In this document: positions 26,009 to 34,529 of the stretch, piece after piece | Layout: each line of letters starts with the position of its first letter | Position numbering within the stretch: position 1 is the stretch's first letter | Source of the DNA: RGIG4079 sp045646905 | GTDB taxonomy: Bacteria; Bacteroidota; Bacteroidia; Bacteroidales; Muribaculaceae | Length of the DNA: 64,000 nt | Assembly (NCBI GenBank): GCA_045646905.1 | Contig: JAZRLP010000030.1 | Location: 1-64,000, forward strand | Direction of reading: 5' to 3' | The notes under the pieces: model-generated | Told to the model about the DNA's origin: nothing | Seen by the model: only the letters and a program-made list of their open reading frames with translations | The model's database searches: none | Program-made: the position numbers and the translations under genes

Positions 26009-26560
26009 TTATTTTAACATTTTTATAGATGTTATCCCTGAGATTTGCCCAGCTTTTAATTGCCCTAAAATTTCTCCTTTACGCGTCACATTTGAGGCTA
26101 CAAGAGGATAATTTAATATAAGATATCTCATATCAAATGTGTCGCCGACTTGCAATTTGCTATTTATACTATTTATTACCTCAAATATATAATTCCCCTT
26201 ATATTCGATTTTAACTATTCGATTAGGAAGATATGACAATTCTAATCGTTGACCAATAGGCAAACCAGCAATATCTAATTCTCCTTCGACTTCTTCAAAT
26301 GTAGAATTGAAGACTTTGGCCTTAGACAGCATTTCCCAATCAGAATACCCTAGATATTTCGCAATTATATTTAATGTCGAAATCCTTGGATTTCGATCGT
26401 CTTCAATAAACCCCAATAATCGCTTTATTGTATTTACACCGATATGTTCATTTGTTTTACTAAATATATCTAATGCAATATACTCACAATCCGACGGGGA
26501 AATAAGTTCCTTCCCAGTTTTAAGTTTTATCAATTCCCTAATTTCAAATGAAAATCTCAT
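26009..26560 (-). CDS. Probable HTH-type regulatory protein
   Basis: The 183-residue protein has in its first 80 residues a pattern seen in some Bacteroidetes helix-turn-helix proteins: IGVNTIKRLLGFI, a short linker and ISTLNIIAKYLGYSDWEML. The C-terminal 95 residues are beta-rich and could form a small ligand or partner-binding domain (VGDTFDMRYLILNYP). The gene starts immediately after a -7 box, and its stop lies 2 bases before the kinase start. A kinase-regulator pair is inferred. Confidence 0.6.
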   Translation of the reverse strand: MRFSFEIRELIKLKTGKELISPSDCEYIALDIFSKTNEHIGVNTIKRLLGFIEDDRNPRISTLNIIAKYLGYSDWEMLSKAKVFNSTFEEVEGELDIAGLPIGQRLELSYLPNRIVKIEYKGNYIFEVINSINSKLQVGDTFDMRYLILNYPLVASNVTRKGEILGQLKAGQISGITSIKMLK

Positions 26561-26578
26561 TTATTTACTTTTTTTTCA

Positions 26579-26586
26579 CAAAGATA
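26579..26586 (-). promoter_or_regulatory. Promoter -7 box of the HTH-kinase operon
   Basis: The minus strand reads TATCTTTG. It lies 18 bases before the start codon at 26560, leaving a very short leader. A TGCGA/TCGCA hairpin lies further upstream, near 26630-26645. Confidence 0.55.
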
Positions 26587-26705
26587 TAAATTTATTTTGG
26601 TTTTGTATATGCAACAACACAAACCATAAACTGCGATAATGTCGCATTTTAGATTATTTAATTTGTCATGTAATTCTAAAATTATCCGACATGTCAAATA
26701 CAAAA

Positions 26706-26728
26706 GCGCCTCGGAAATTCCGAGGCGC
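26706..26728 (-). terminator. Terminator of guaA
   Basis: GCGCCTCGGAA and TTCCGAGGCGC are complementary with almost no loop. TTTTG follows on the minus strand. It lies 32 bases past the guaA stop. Confidence 0.75.
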
Positions 26729-26760
26729 GTTTGCTTATACTATTAAATAATGATTCGAGA

Positions 26761-28068
26761 TTATTCCCACTCGATAGTTGCCGATGGTTTTGGCGACATA
26801 TCGTAGCATACACGATTCACGCATGGAACTTCTTTAAGAATGCGGTCGGTGATTTTCTTCAAGATAGCCCAATCGATTTCTTCGATAGTAGCAGTCATTG
26901 CATCAACAGTGTTCACGGCGCGAATGATTACTGGCCAATCGTAAGAACGAGCGTTGTTGCGTACACCTACTGATTTGAAGTCGGGTACAACTGTGAAGTA
27001 TTGCCAAACTGTTTTATCAAGACCAGCATTAGCAAATTCTTCGCGAAGGATTGCATCTGATTCACGCACTGCTTCAAGACGATCGCGAGTGATTGCACCA
27101 AGGCAACGAACTCCAAGACCTGGACCGGGGAATGGTTGACGATATACCATTTCGTATGGCAAGCCGAGCTCAACACCACAAGCACGCACTTCGTCTTTGA
27201 AGAGTTGTTTTAATGGTTCAACGAGTTCAAATTGCATATCTTCGGGAAGACCACCCACATTGTGGTGTGATTTTACCATTTTAGCAGTTTTTGTACCACT
27301 TTCTACGATATCGGGGTAGATAGTACCTTGACCGAGGAAGTCAATACCTTCGAGTTTGCGAGCTTCTTCTTCAAATACGCGAATAAATTCCCCACCGATG
27401 ATTTTGCGTTTTTCTTCGGGGTCTTCAACGCCTTCGAGCTTGCCAAGGAAGCGTTCAGTAGCATCAACATACACAAGGTTAGCACAAAGTTGATTGCGGA
27501 ACACCTCAACCACATTTTCTGATTCGCCTTTACGCATCAAGCCGTGATTAACATGAACACATACAAGGTTGTCACCAATAGCCTTGAGCAACAATGCAGC
27601 AACAACCGAGCTATCAACACCACCCGATAGAGCAAGCAATACTTTGCGGTCGCCTACTTGACGGCGCACAAGTTCTACTTGGTCGTTAACGAAGTTAGTC
27701 ATGTTCCAGTTGGCTTCGGCTTTGCAAACATCAAAAACAAATGATTTGATTGCTTCTTTGATTGCATCAACATCATCGTTGAATTGTGCAAGTTTCACTT
27801 CGCACAATGCTTTGTCGTGGCCTGCGGCAATCACAGGAATTCCTAATTCATAAATTTCGGGATTTACATCAATTGCAACTCCGTCAATAACATTATTAGG
27901 ACCTCCATTAATAACAATCCCCTTAACATTAGGCAAAGCTTTTAACTCATCGGCCGTGATGTCATGGGGATAAATTTCGCTGTAAACTCCAAGCGCACGA
28001 ATTGCGCGAGCGACTACTGTATTTTCGTGACTACCCAAATCAAGGATCACAATCATATCCTGTTTCAT
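26761..28068 (-). CDS. guaA: GMP synthase with degenerate glutaminase domain
   Basis: GMP synthase converts XMP to GMP with ATP and ammonia, normally drawn from glutamine by an N-terminal amidotransferase domain. This protein has 435 residues against about 510-525 in the usual fused form. The ATP pyrophosphatase part is complete: SGGVDSS at 148-154, QGTIYPDIVES, the KSHHNVGGLP loop and the C-terminal SPKPSATIEWE. The N-terminal part keeps the first strands (ILDLGS, INGGP at 54-58), but where GVCYG with the catalytic Cys should be it reads VIAAGHD at 79-85, and about 75 residues carrying the His-Glu pair are missing. It may use free ammonia or a separate glutaminase. Confidence 0.9.
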   Translation of the reverse strand: MKQDMIVILDLGSHENTVVARAIRALGVYSEIYPHDITADELKALPNVKGIVINGGPNNVIDGVAIDVNPEIYELGIPVIAAGHDKALCEVKLAQFNDDVDAIKEAIKSFVFDVCKAEANWNMTNFVNDQVELVRRQVGDRKVLLALSGGVDSSVVAALLLKAIGDNLVCVHVNHGLMRKGESENVVEVFRNQLCANLVYVDATERFLGKLEGVEDPEEKRKIIGGEFIRVFEEEARKLEGIDFLGQGTIYPDIVESGTKTAKMVKSHHNVGGLPEDMQFELVEPLKQLFKDEVRACGVELGLPYEMVYRQPFPGPGLGVRCLGAITRDRLEAVRESDAILREEFANAGLDKTVWQYFTVVPDFKSVGVRNNARSYDWPVIIRAVNTVDAMTATIEEIDWAILKKITDRILKEVPCVNRVCYDMSPKPSATIEWE

Positions 28069-28109
28069 ATAAAATAAAGTATTGAAATGGTTATATATTT
28101 TAATGACTG

Positions 28110-28141
28110 CAAAATTACAATTTTTTCGGGCTACTTCAAAA
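28110..28141 (-). promoter_or_regulatory. Promoter of guaA
   Basis: On the minus strand a TTTG (28141-28138) is 20 bases upstream of TAATTTTG (28117-28110). Confidence 0.6.
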
Positions 28142-28234
28142 AAAAATATTCATTTTTATCAAAACTTTTTTGAAAGAAATGCGCTTTATCGATTTGATTA
28201 AACAACTTAATATTATTGATTAAAATAATTTAGT

Positions 28235-28242
28235 TATCTTTG
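28235..28242 (+). promoter_or_regulatory. Promoter -7 box of the CotH-protein gene
   Basis: TATCTTTG fits TAnnTTTG; ATTG lies 16 bases upstream. The start codon is 37 bases downstream. Confidence 0.6.
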
Positions 28243-28279
28243 TCAAAATTTACTTTACATTATAAAAATTACATCCCTA

Positions 28280-30652
28280 ATGAAAAAGATAGTCTTTGCA
28301 TTATTATGTTTGGTTATGTTGCCACTCACTTCATGTTACGAAGATGAATTAAACACTCTAAAAAATCAACAACAAAACCTTGCCGATAGAGTGTTGGCTC
28401 TTGAAATGTGGCAAAAACAAGTTAATGATAATATTATATCGTTGCAAAACCTTGTTGCATCGCTTGAGCAACGCGATTATGTCACTGGCGTAACTCCACT
28501 TACCGATGGTTCGGGTTACATTATTAGTTTCCTTAATAATGGAGCTATAATCATTAAAAATGGTATTGATGGTCAAAATGGTTCAAATGGTGCCGACGGA
28601 GAGAATGGCACTGATGGATACACCCCTGTTATAGGTGTAAAACTTGCCGATGATGGCCTCTACTATTGGACAATTGATGGCGATTGGCTTTATGATGCCA
28701 ACGGCAACAAAGTGAGAGCAAGTGCTATTGATGGTGAAGATGGCGCTCCAGGAGCCGACGGTAAAGATGGCGAAGATGGAAAAGATGGCATCAATGGAAC
28801 CGATGGCAAAGATGGCAAGGACGGCCAAGATGGTACTGATGGAGCAGACGGTGCCGATGGAAAAGACGGCAAAGATGGACGCGACGGATACACCCCTCAA
28901 ATGCGCATCAACCCAGTTACCAACGAGTGGGAAGTATCGACCGATGGTGGTGTTACATGGTACTCTACTGGAGTAAAGGCTACTGGCGATAAAGGCGACA
29001 AGGGTGAAGATGGCGCTCAAGGCGAAAAGGGTGAGCAAGGTGAGCAAGGAGAACAAGGTGAAAAAGGCGATAGTTGGTTTGCCGGAGTAGATACAACCAA
29101 TCCTCACTATATTACCGTAACCCTAACCAATGGTACAACTCTAACATTCCCACGATATAAATCGTTCAAAATTGGCAACGATGAAAGTAACGAGGCTATT
29201 GTGATAACACAATTGGGTGCTACATCTATCGCATTACAACTCCCCAACGGATTTAAAGAAACCGACTATACTGCGATATATGCAAATGTTTTCAGCGGTC
29301 AAAATGGCGACATAGTCACTCGTTCATATTCTTCTACCGACTGGATTGTAAAGATTACTCAACCTACATTTGCCAGCGATGGAACATGTAATAACGATGC
29401 GATGATTTCGGTAACACCTCCAGGTAATATTAAAGCAGGAGACAAAGCAATTCTCAATGTTACAATCATAAATTCAGACGGTAGCAAAACCGAAGCTGCT
29501 CGACCTCTCGTTATGGCCGACCTCAATGCAGTTCCATCTGAAGTGCCACACATCTACATCATGACCGATGAATATGTAGAAGAAATCCCCGATAAAGAGA
29601 ACTATATGACCTCTACATTCCGCGTAAAATCAAATAATGCTGAAAACAAGATTGCTGGTGAAATATCAATCAGAGGCCGTGGTAACTCAACATGGTATTA
29701 CGATAAACGCCCCTATCGATTGAAATTCAGCGAAAAAGTATCTCTTTGTGGCATGAAGTCATCTAAAAATTATGTTTTGATTGCTCACTATATCGACCCC
29801 ACTCTTATGAGCAACCCCGTAGCGTTTAAAATGGCCGACTTGTTGGGTATGCCATATGTAAACAGCGCTGTTCCAGTCGAAGTTACGCTCAATGGTAAAT
29901 ATCGTGGTGCATATATGTTGACCGAAGCCATAGGTATAAGCAGCACTAATGTTGACATTGATGAAGACAATAGTATATTGTTTGAAATCGACCAAAACTA
30001 TGACGAAGAATGGCAATTTAAATCACCAATTTACAATCTGCCTGTAATGGTCAAAGACCCTGATATGACACAAGAATTATTTGACTATTGGATGGAAGAT
30101 TTTAAAACTCTTGAGAAGAAATTGTCTAACGATTCAGTCAAGATAAGCAACTATGGTGAGATGATTGACCTCAACTCTATCGCCAACATTATGATTATAA
30201 ACAACATGGTGGGCAATTATGAAATTCATCATCCCAAAAGCCTATTTATGTATAAAACAAAAGGTGACAAATATTATATGGGACCAGCATGGGACTATGA
30301 TTGGGCTTATGGACATATTCAAGGTCAAGGATATTTTAAGAATGAAGACCCCATCATCTTTGGCAACGAGCCTAATGCCGAATCAAAAGCTGGATACCAA
30401 TTATTCCGCACTTTGCTCACCGACCCTCGTTTCGTAAAAGTATATCGCGATAGATGGGAATATTTTAAAGTGTACTGCTATCCACAATTGATGGACTATG
30501 TTGACCGTTATGAGGCCCTTATTGCAACATCGGCTGCTAATGACGCAAAAATATGGACCAACACTAAAAATCACACTCAAATGGTTGAAGGAATGCGCCA
30601 ATGGCTCAAAAAACGCATCACTTTTATTGATAACGAAATGACATCTTTCTAA
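28280..30652 (+). CDS. DUF4988 - collagen-like - CotH kinase-family lipoprotein
   Basis: The 790-residue protein has a lipoprotein signal, PLTSC, Cys near 19, a coiled-coil stalk, and a DUF4988-like region with YVTGVTPLTDGSGYIISF. Between about residues 95 and 270 lie collagen-like Gly-X-Y tracts, mostly GKDG/GEDG and later GEQGEKG, broken by two short globular inserts. Residues 450-790 form a CotH domain: RGRGNSTW, YVLIAHYIDP, GAYMLTEAI and the late MGPAWDYDWAYG. CotH proteins are atypical protein kinases in spore coats and surface proteins of many bacteria. The stalk probably raises the domain off the cell surface. It is monocistronic. Confidence 0.9.
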   Translation: MKKIVFALLCLVMLPLTSCYEDELNTLKNQQQNLADRVLALEMWQKQVNDNIISLQNLVASLEQRDYVTGVTPLTDGSGYIISFLNNGAIIIKNGIDGQNGSNGADGENGTDGYTPVIGVKLADDGLYYWTIDGDWLYDANGNKVRASAIDGEDGAPGADGKDGEDGKDGINGTDGKDGKDGQDGTDGADGADGKDGKDGRDGYTPQMRINPVTNEWEVSTDGGVTWYSTGVKATGDKGDKGEDGAQGEKGEQGEQGEQGEKGDSWFAGVDTTNPHYITVTLTNGTTLTFPRYKSFKIGNDESNEAIVITQLGATSIALQLPNGFKETDYTAIYANVFSGQNGDIVTRSYSSTDWIVKITQPTFASDGTCNNDAMISVTPPGNIKAGDKAILNVTIINSDGSKTEAARPLVMADLNAVPSEVPHIYIMTDEYVEEIPDKENYMTSTFRVKSNNAENKIAGEISIRGRGNSTWYYDKRPYRLKFSEKVSLCGMKSSKNYVLIAHYIDPTLMSNPVAFKMADLLGMPYVNSAVPVEVTLNGKYRGAYMLTEAIGISSTNVDIDEDNSILFEIDQNYDEEWQFKSPIYNLPVMVKDPDMTQELFDYWMEDFKTLEKKLSNDSVKISNYGEMIDLNSIANIMIINNMVGNYEIHHPKSLFMYKTKGDKYYMGPAWDYDWAYGHIQGQGYFKNEDPIIFGNEPNAESKAGYQLFRTLLTDPRFVKVYRDRWEYFKVYCYPQLMDYVDRYEALIATSAANDAKIWTNTKNHTQMVEGMRQWLKKRITFIDNEMTSF

Positions 30653-30675
30653 AAACAATCTCTTTAATATGACAA

Positions 30676-30702
30676 GCGCCTCAATCGCAATGATTGAGGC
30701 GC
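30676..30702 (+). terminator. Terminator of the CotH-protein gene
   Basis: GCGCCTCAATC and GATTGAGGCGC pair perfectly around a GCAAT loop and are followed by CTGTTTTT. Confidence 0.9.
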
Positions 30703-30725
30703 CTGTTTTTATATATTACAATTAT

Positions 30726-31601
30726 TTATTGACTACCTAACACAAGGAGCGCCAACCCTACTAATAGAATAGACAAATCTATTAGCTTAAGTTTTATATT
30801 CTTTTCACGGAGCATTACGACTCCAAACAGGAATGAAACTATTACACTCCCACGGCGTATCATAGACACTACCGATATCATCGAGCCTTCAAGTGATAAG
30901 GAATAAAAATAAGCTATGTCGGCGATTGTTAGAAATAAGGCTATACAAGGAATAGTCCACCGCCATTGAAAAGGTGTTGTATCTCGTTTTACACGCTTGA
31001 TTATCGCAATCGTAACACCCATTATCACAAGTTGATAGAACGAGTACCATGCCTGAACTTCGAGTGGGTCATATTGTCGCAATAGATATTTGTCATACAA
31101 TCCACTCATGGCTCCGGTAATCATAGCTCCAAAGCTCAACCATAACCAACGATTGTTTTTTATTGATATACCTTCTTTTGCGCCTATTCGACTAATAAGG
31201 AACAACGATGAAATGCCCAATATCACACCACCCCACTGCAATAGATTTAATCGTTCGCCAAATATCAACATTGCACCCACAAGCACCATCACTGGGCGAG
31301 TTGCATTAATGGGGCCAGCTATGGTCAACGGCAAATGTTTCAATCCAAAATAGCCAAATAGCCACGAGGATAATACTATTGCTGACTTGATTAAAATATG
31401 AAAATGCCCAACGGCTGTGCCACCCAACCCTATTTCTCCATGAGATAATCCAATAAAAATTATTGGCGACATCAATAACGCTCCAAACAATGTATTGAAA
31501 AATAGCACTGTCAACACATTATTGCCATTGAGCGATAATTTCTTAAATATATCATATACCCCAAGGCACAGTGCCGAGGCAATTGCTAATAATATCCACA
31601 T
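30726..31601 (-). CDS. EamA/DMT-family transporter
   Basis: The 291-residue product is almost entirely hydrophobic, with about ten membrane segments arranged as two EamA repeats, each beginning with a short helix and charged loop (SALCLGVYDIFKK in the first half and GAMITGAMSGLYDKYLL in the second). Members export amino acids, nucleotides or drugs; the substrate here cannot be told. A -7 box, TAATTTTG, lies on the minus strand at 31630-31623. It is transcribed away from the glycosyltransferase gene. Confidence 0.8.
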   Translation of the reverse strand: MWILLAIASALCLGVYDIFKKLSLNGNNVLTVLFFNTLFGALLMSPIIFIGLSHGEIGLGGTAVGHFHILIKSAIVLSSWLFGYFGLKHLPLTIAGPINATRPVMVLVGAMLIFGERLNLLQWGGVILGISSLFLISRIGAKEGISIKNNRWLWLSFGAMITGAMSGLYDKYLLRQYDPLEVQAWYSFYQLVIMGVTIAIIKRVKRDTTPFQWRWTIPCIALFLTIADIAYFYSLSLEGSMISVVSMIRRGSVIVSFLFGVVMLREKNIKLKLIDLSILLVGLALLVLGSQ

Positions 31602-31682
31602 ATCTTAAAAAATTTGCGACTGCAAAATTACATATTTTTCAACAATCTTGGCGACTTTTGCGTTATTCTCAATTATTATCAC

Positions 31683-31690
31683 TATTTTTG
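31683..31690 (+). promoter_or_regulatory. Promoter -7 box of the glycosyltransferase operon
   Basis: TATTTTTG matches TAnnTTTG and lies 25 bases before the start codon at 31716. Confidence 0.45.
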
Positions 31691-31715
31691 TGTATTATAA
31701 TAACTCCTACATGAT

Positions 31716-32480
31716 ATGTCACCTTTATTCAGCATAATCACAGTTACATATAACGCTGCCGAAACATTACCTGCCACGCTTGCAAGTGTCAAAGAGCAAT
31801 CGTGCAAGTTGTATGAATATATCGTGATGGATGGTGTGTCGAAAGACAATACTGTTCAACTCGCTACCGATGCCGATATTCCTAACTCACGCATCGTCTC
31901 AAGCCCCGACAAAGGACTATATGATGCAATGAACAAGGCAATCGATATTGCTACGGGTGAATATCTCATTTTCCTCAATGCTGGTGACGCGTTCCATTCG
32001 CCCGACACTCTTCAAAAGATTGCCGATGTGATTATGAATCACGATTTTCCCGGCATCGTTTATGGGCAAACTCAACTCGTCAATGCCAATCGTCAACGCA
32101 TTGGCGACCGGCATCTCACTGCACCCGAAGAATTAACCCTCAAAAGTTTTGCCGAAGGTATGCTCGTGTGCCACCAAGCATTCATAGCTCTGCGTCGCAT
32201 AGTAGGGCATTATGATTTGCGTTATCGATTCTCGGCCGACTATGAATGGTGTATTCGTTGCTTGCAACACTCACGCAACAATGTATATATCCCCCACACT
32301 ATCATCGACTATTTGAGCGAAGGATTGACAACTGCCAATCGCAAAGCCTCACTCAAAGAGCGTTTCAAGATAATGTGTTATTACTATGGCACAATACCCA
32401 CAGTGTTGCGCCACTTGAAATTTATTCCTCGATTCCTCAAACAAAGACGCATTGACAAGAAAGCGTCTCAAATTAAATAA
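31716..32480 (+). CDS. Family 2 glycosyltransferase
   Basis: The 254-residue protein has the GT2 (GT-A fold) pattern: FSIITVTYNAAETLPATLAS at the N-terminus, VMDGVSKDNTV, DKGLYDAMNKAI, a metal-binding-like AGDAFHSPDT and the acceptor-side SADYEWCIRC. It adds a sugar from a nucleotide-sugar donor to an acceptor that cannot be told from sequence. No membrane helix is seen. It ends 3 bases before the first GYF_2 protein gene, so an operon is likely. Confidence 0.9.
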   Translation: MSPLFSIITVTYNAAETLPATLASVKEQSCKLYEYIVMDGVSKDNTVQLATDADIPNSRIVSSPDKGLYDAMNKAIDIATGEYLIFLNAGDAFHSPDTLQKIADVIMNHDFPGIVYGQTQLVNANRQRIGDRHLTAPEELTLKSFAEGMLVCHQAFIALRRIVGHYDLRYRFSADYEWCIRCLQHSRNNVYIPHTIIDYLSEGLTTANRKASLKERFKIMCYYYGTIPTVLRHLKFIPRFLKQRRIDKKASQIK

Positions 32481-32483
32481 CAT

Positions 32484-32987
32484 ATGGGATATTATATTCT
32501 TGAGAATGGTCAGCAATATGGGCCATTTACTATTGAACAACTAAAAAAAAGAGGCATAACCACCAACACCCAAGTATGGCGTGAAGGTATGGCTCAATGG
32601 ACCTGTGTGAAAAACATTCCCGAACTGATTGACATTGCACAACCACCATTGCCCGGTGGGACTCCACCGCCACATATACCATACCAACAATCCACTCCTA
32701 CGACACCTTGCCCCGACAACCACTTAACTCTTGCGATTATTGCAACTATCGTTTCATTATTTGCATGTTTCCCTATATGCATAGGCGCAGTTTCTTTAAT
32801 TTACGCGCTAAATGTTGAAAATAAATGGCGCAAAGGTGACATTGATAGAGCTGAAGAATATGCTCGCAACGCTAAAGCATGGGGTAAATGGAGTTTGATT
32901 GCAATAGGCATAGGATATTCTCTTTTAATAATATTCTATATTTTCATATTTGCGTTCTCTATTTCAGCTTTCAACATATTTAATTAG
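32484..32987 (+). CDS. GYF_2 domain protein with CD225-like membrane region
   Basis: The 167-residue protein starts with a GYF_2 (DUF4339) domain at residues 1-50: YYILENGQQYGPFTIEQLKK and REGMAQW. A proline-rich linker follows. The C-terminal 90 residues hold two hydrophobic segments with a short charged loop (ENKWRKGDIDRAEEYARNAK), the layout of CD225/dispanin-like membrane domains. It is the first of two adjacent paralogues. GYF_2 domains are thought to bind proline-rich peptides. The function is unknown. Confidence 0.8.
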   Translation: MGYYILENGQQYGPFTIEQLKKRGITTNTQVWREGMAQWTCVKNIPELIDIAQPPLPGGTPPPHIPYQQSTPTTPCPDNHLTLAIIATIVSLFACFPICIGAVSLIYALNVENKWRKGDIDRAEEYARNAKAWGKWSLIAIGIGYSLLIIFYIFIFAFSISAFNIFN

Positions 32988-33018
32988 CTTATTATTAATT
33001 AATAACCATAATCATCTT

Positions 33019-33564
33019 ATGAACTATTTCATTATTGAAAATGGACAACAAGCAGGTCCATTTACTATTGACCAATTACGCAGTAAAGGTGTTACTGGCG
33101 AAACTAATGTGTGGCGCGAAGGCATGGCACAATGGGGCAAAGTCAAAGACTTACCCGAACTTGCATCTATTCTACAAGCAACACCTCCCCCCACTAATCC
33201 TCCCTATAATCACCCTTATGGTCAACAACCATATACACCACAACCAGCATATGGCCAACAATTGGCTCAAGAATGTCCCGAAAACCATTTAACCAAGGCT
33301 ATTATTTCAACCGTAATGGGAGTCTTGTGTTGTGGTATTATAGGTTCAATATTCGGTATTATTTCTATCGTAAGTGCCAATAATGTAGATAAATTTTGGC
33401 GCACTGGGAACTATGACGAAGCTCACCGTCAATCAAAGAAAGCTAACACATGGGCCAATATAGGTATTATTGTATCTATTGTTGCTTTTGTTCTTGCGAT
33501 TATTTATGGAATTTGTGTTGGTCTTTTTGCCGCATCAGTCGGTTCAAACGATTTTTACTATTAA
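33019..33564 (+). CDS. Second GYF_2 - CD225-like membrane protein
   Basis: The start was placed at the Met of MNYFIIENGQQ, giving 181 residues; the upstream in-frame extension looks like untranslated DNA. The N-terminal GYF_2 domain is close to that of the preceding gene (GQQAGPFTIDQLRSKG, WREGMAQW), and the linker is rich in Pro, Tyr and Gln. Two hydrophobic segments with a loop containing NNVDKFWRTGNYDEAHRQSK follow. Its stop TAA overlaps the ATG of the DUF4286 gene by one base. The pair arose by local duplication. Confidence 0.8.
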   Translation: MNYFIIENGQQAGPFTIDQLRSKGVTGETNVWREGMAQWGKVKDLPELASILQATPPPTNPPYNHPYGQQPYTPQPAYGQQLAQECPENHLTKAIISTVMGVLCCGIIGSIFGIISIVSANNVDKFWRTGNYDEAHRQSKKANTWANIGIIVSIVAFVLAIIYGICVGLFAASVGSNDFYY

Positions 33565-33863
33565 TGACACTCCTCAACACAACATTTCATGTACATAAAT
33601 CGGTAGATGCTCTATTTATAAAATGGGTTAAAGAAATCTACCTTCCTATAGCGAATGAGAGTGGATTATCCAATCCACTCTTCACGCGCATCATGACACA
33701 AGTTGACCCCGAAGCAACAAGTTATGCTATTCAATTGCAAGCATCATCTCATAGTGAGGCTGAGAAATGGCACGATACATCGGCAGCCAAACTCAAAGAT
33801 GCTCTATCGCGCGAAGTTGGCGAACGAGTTCTCCACTTCACTACATATATGGAAATCTTATAA
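33564..33863 (+). CDS. DUF4286-family protein
   Basis: With the ATG overlapping the previous stop, the product is 99 residues. A helical pattern with a conserved-looking LFTRIMTQVDPEATSYAIQL matches DUF4286, a small Bacteroidetes family that often lies next to ruvC, as here. No catalytic motif is visible. The gene is followed by a stretch of 7-base repeats and then ruvC. Confidence 0.75.
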   Translation: MTLLNTTFHVHKSVDALFIKWVKEIYLPIANESGLSNPLFTRIMTQVDPEATSYAIQLQASSHSEAEKWHDTSAAKLKDALSREVGERVLHFTTYMEIL

Positions 33864-33864
33864 T

Positions 33865-33899
33865 AATTGAGAATTAAGTATTGAGAACTGAGAATTATA
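33865..33899 (+). repeat. Heptanucleotide tandem repeat
   Basis: Five 7-base units, AATTGAG, AATTAAG, TATTGAG, AACTGAG and AATTATA, fill the gap between the DUF4286 gene and ruvC. Similar 7-base units (AATTCAT, AATTCAT, AATTGAT) lie at 37614-37634. Confidence 0.6.
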
Positions 33900-33922
33900 C
33901 TTTTATTATCAATCTGTAAGTT

Positions 33923-34504
33923 ATGAATTCAAGCAAGTCGCTTCGCGAGTGGGATCGTATAATCATAGGCATAGACCCTGGCACAAATGTGATGGGGTAT
34001 GGCATTCTTGGTGTCAAGGGGAAAAAGCCGTCGATGATAGCTATGGGGGTGATTGAATTGAAGAAATTTGAAAGCCACTATTTGCGTCTTTCTCGCATCT
34101 TTGAACGCGTAACAATGCTCGTGGAACAATATCTTCCCGACGAGATGGCTATTGAAGCACCGTTCTTTGGGAAGAATGTGCAATCAATGCTTAAACTTGG
34201 TCGCGCTCAAGGAGTGGCAATGGCAGCTGCATTGTCTCGCGATGTGCCTATTACCGAATACGAACCTCGAAAAATTAAAATGGCAATCACTGGTAATGGC
34301 GCTGCCAGCAAGGAACAAGTACAAGAAATGTTGCGTCGCATTCTTGACATTCCACGCGAAAACCTTTTGCCACAACTCGATGCTACCGACGCACTTGCGG
34401 CTGCACTATGTCACTTCTATGAGTCATCACGCCCACAAATTGAAAAAGGGTGCAAATCGTGGAAAGAATTTATAGCTAAAAATCCCGATATAGTCAAGAA
34501 ATAA
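33923..34504 (+). CDS. ruvC: Holliday junction resolvase RuvC
   Basis: RuvC cuts Holliday junctions in homologous recombination with RuvAB. The 193-residue protein keeps the metal ligands of the family: D18 in IIGIDPGTN, E78 in MAIEAPFFG, and D153 and D156 in LPQLDATDALAAALCH. Length is normal. It follows the DUF4286 gene, a common neighbour in Bacteroidales. No ruvA or ruvB is in the window. Confidence 0.96.
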   Translation: MNSSKSLREWDRIIIGIDPGTNVMGYGILGVKGKKPSMIAMGVIELKKFESHYLRLSRIFERVTMLVEQYLPDEMAIEAPFFGKNVQSMLKLGRAQGVAMAAALSRDVPITEYEPRKIKMAITGNGAASKEQVQEMLRRILDIPRENLLPQLDATDALAAALCHFYESSRPQIEKGCKSWKEFIAKNPDIVKK

Positions 34505-34529
34505 CGCCTCTACATCAATAATGAGGCGT
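34504..34529. terminator. Convergent terminator between ruvC and queA
   Basis: ACGCCTC and GAGGCGT pair around a 12-base loop. It sits in the end of both converging genes and overlaps the queA stop codon. There is no long T run on either strand. Confidence 0.5.

Noticed and set aside
26761..28068. A sequencing frameshift as the cause of the short guaA
   Set aside because: The shortened region reads in one frame with normal codon use, and no leftover glutaminase motifs are seen in other frames between strands that flank the gap.
28583..29107. Open frame of 174 codons on the minus strand opposite the collagen-like tract
   Set aside because: It mirrors the repetitive Gly-X-Y codons of the CotH protein gene; the composition is an artefact of the opposite strand and there is no promoter.
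33450..33563. Longer start for the DUF4286 protein
   Set aside because: The extra 38 codons overlap the GYF_2 gene in another frame and are Cys- and Tyr-rich; the ATG at 33564 overlaps the previous stop as expected for coupling.
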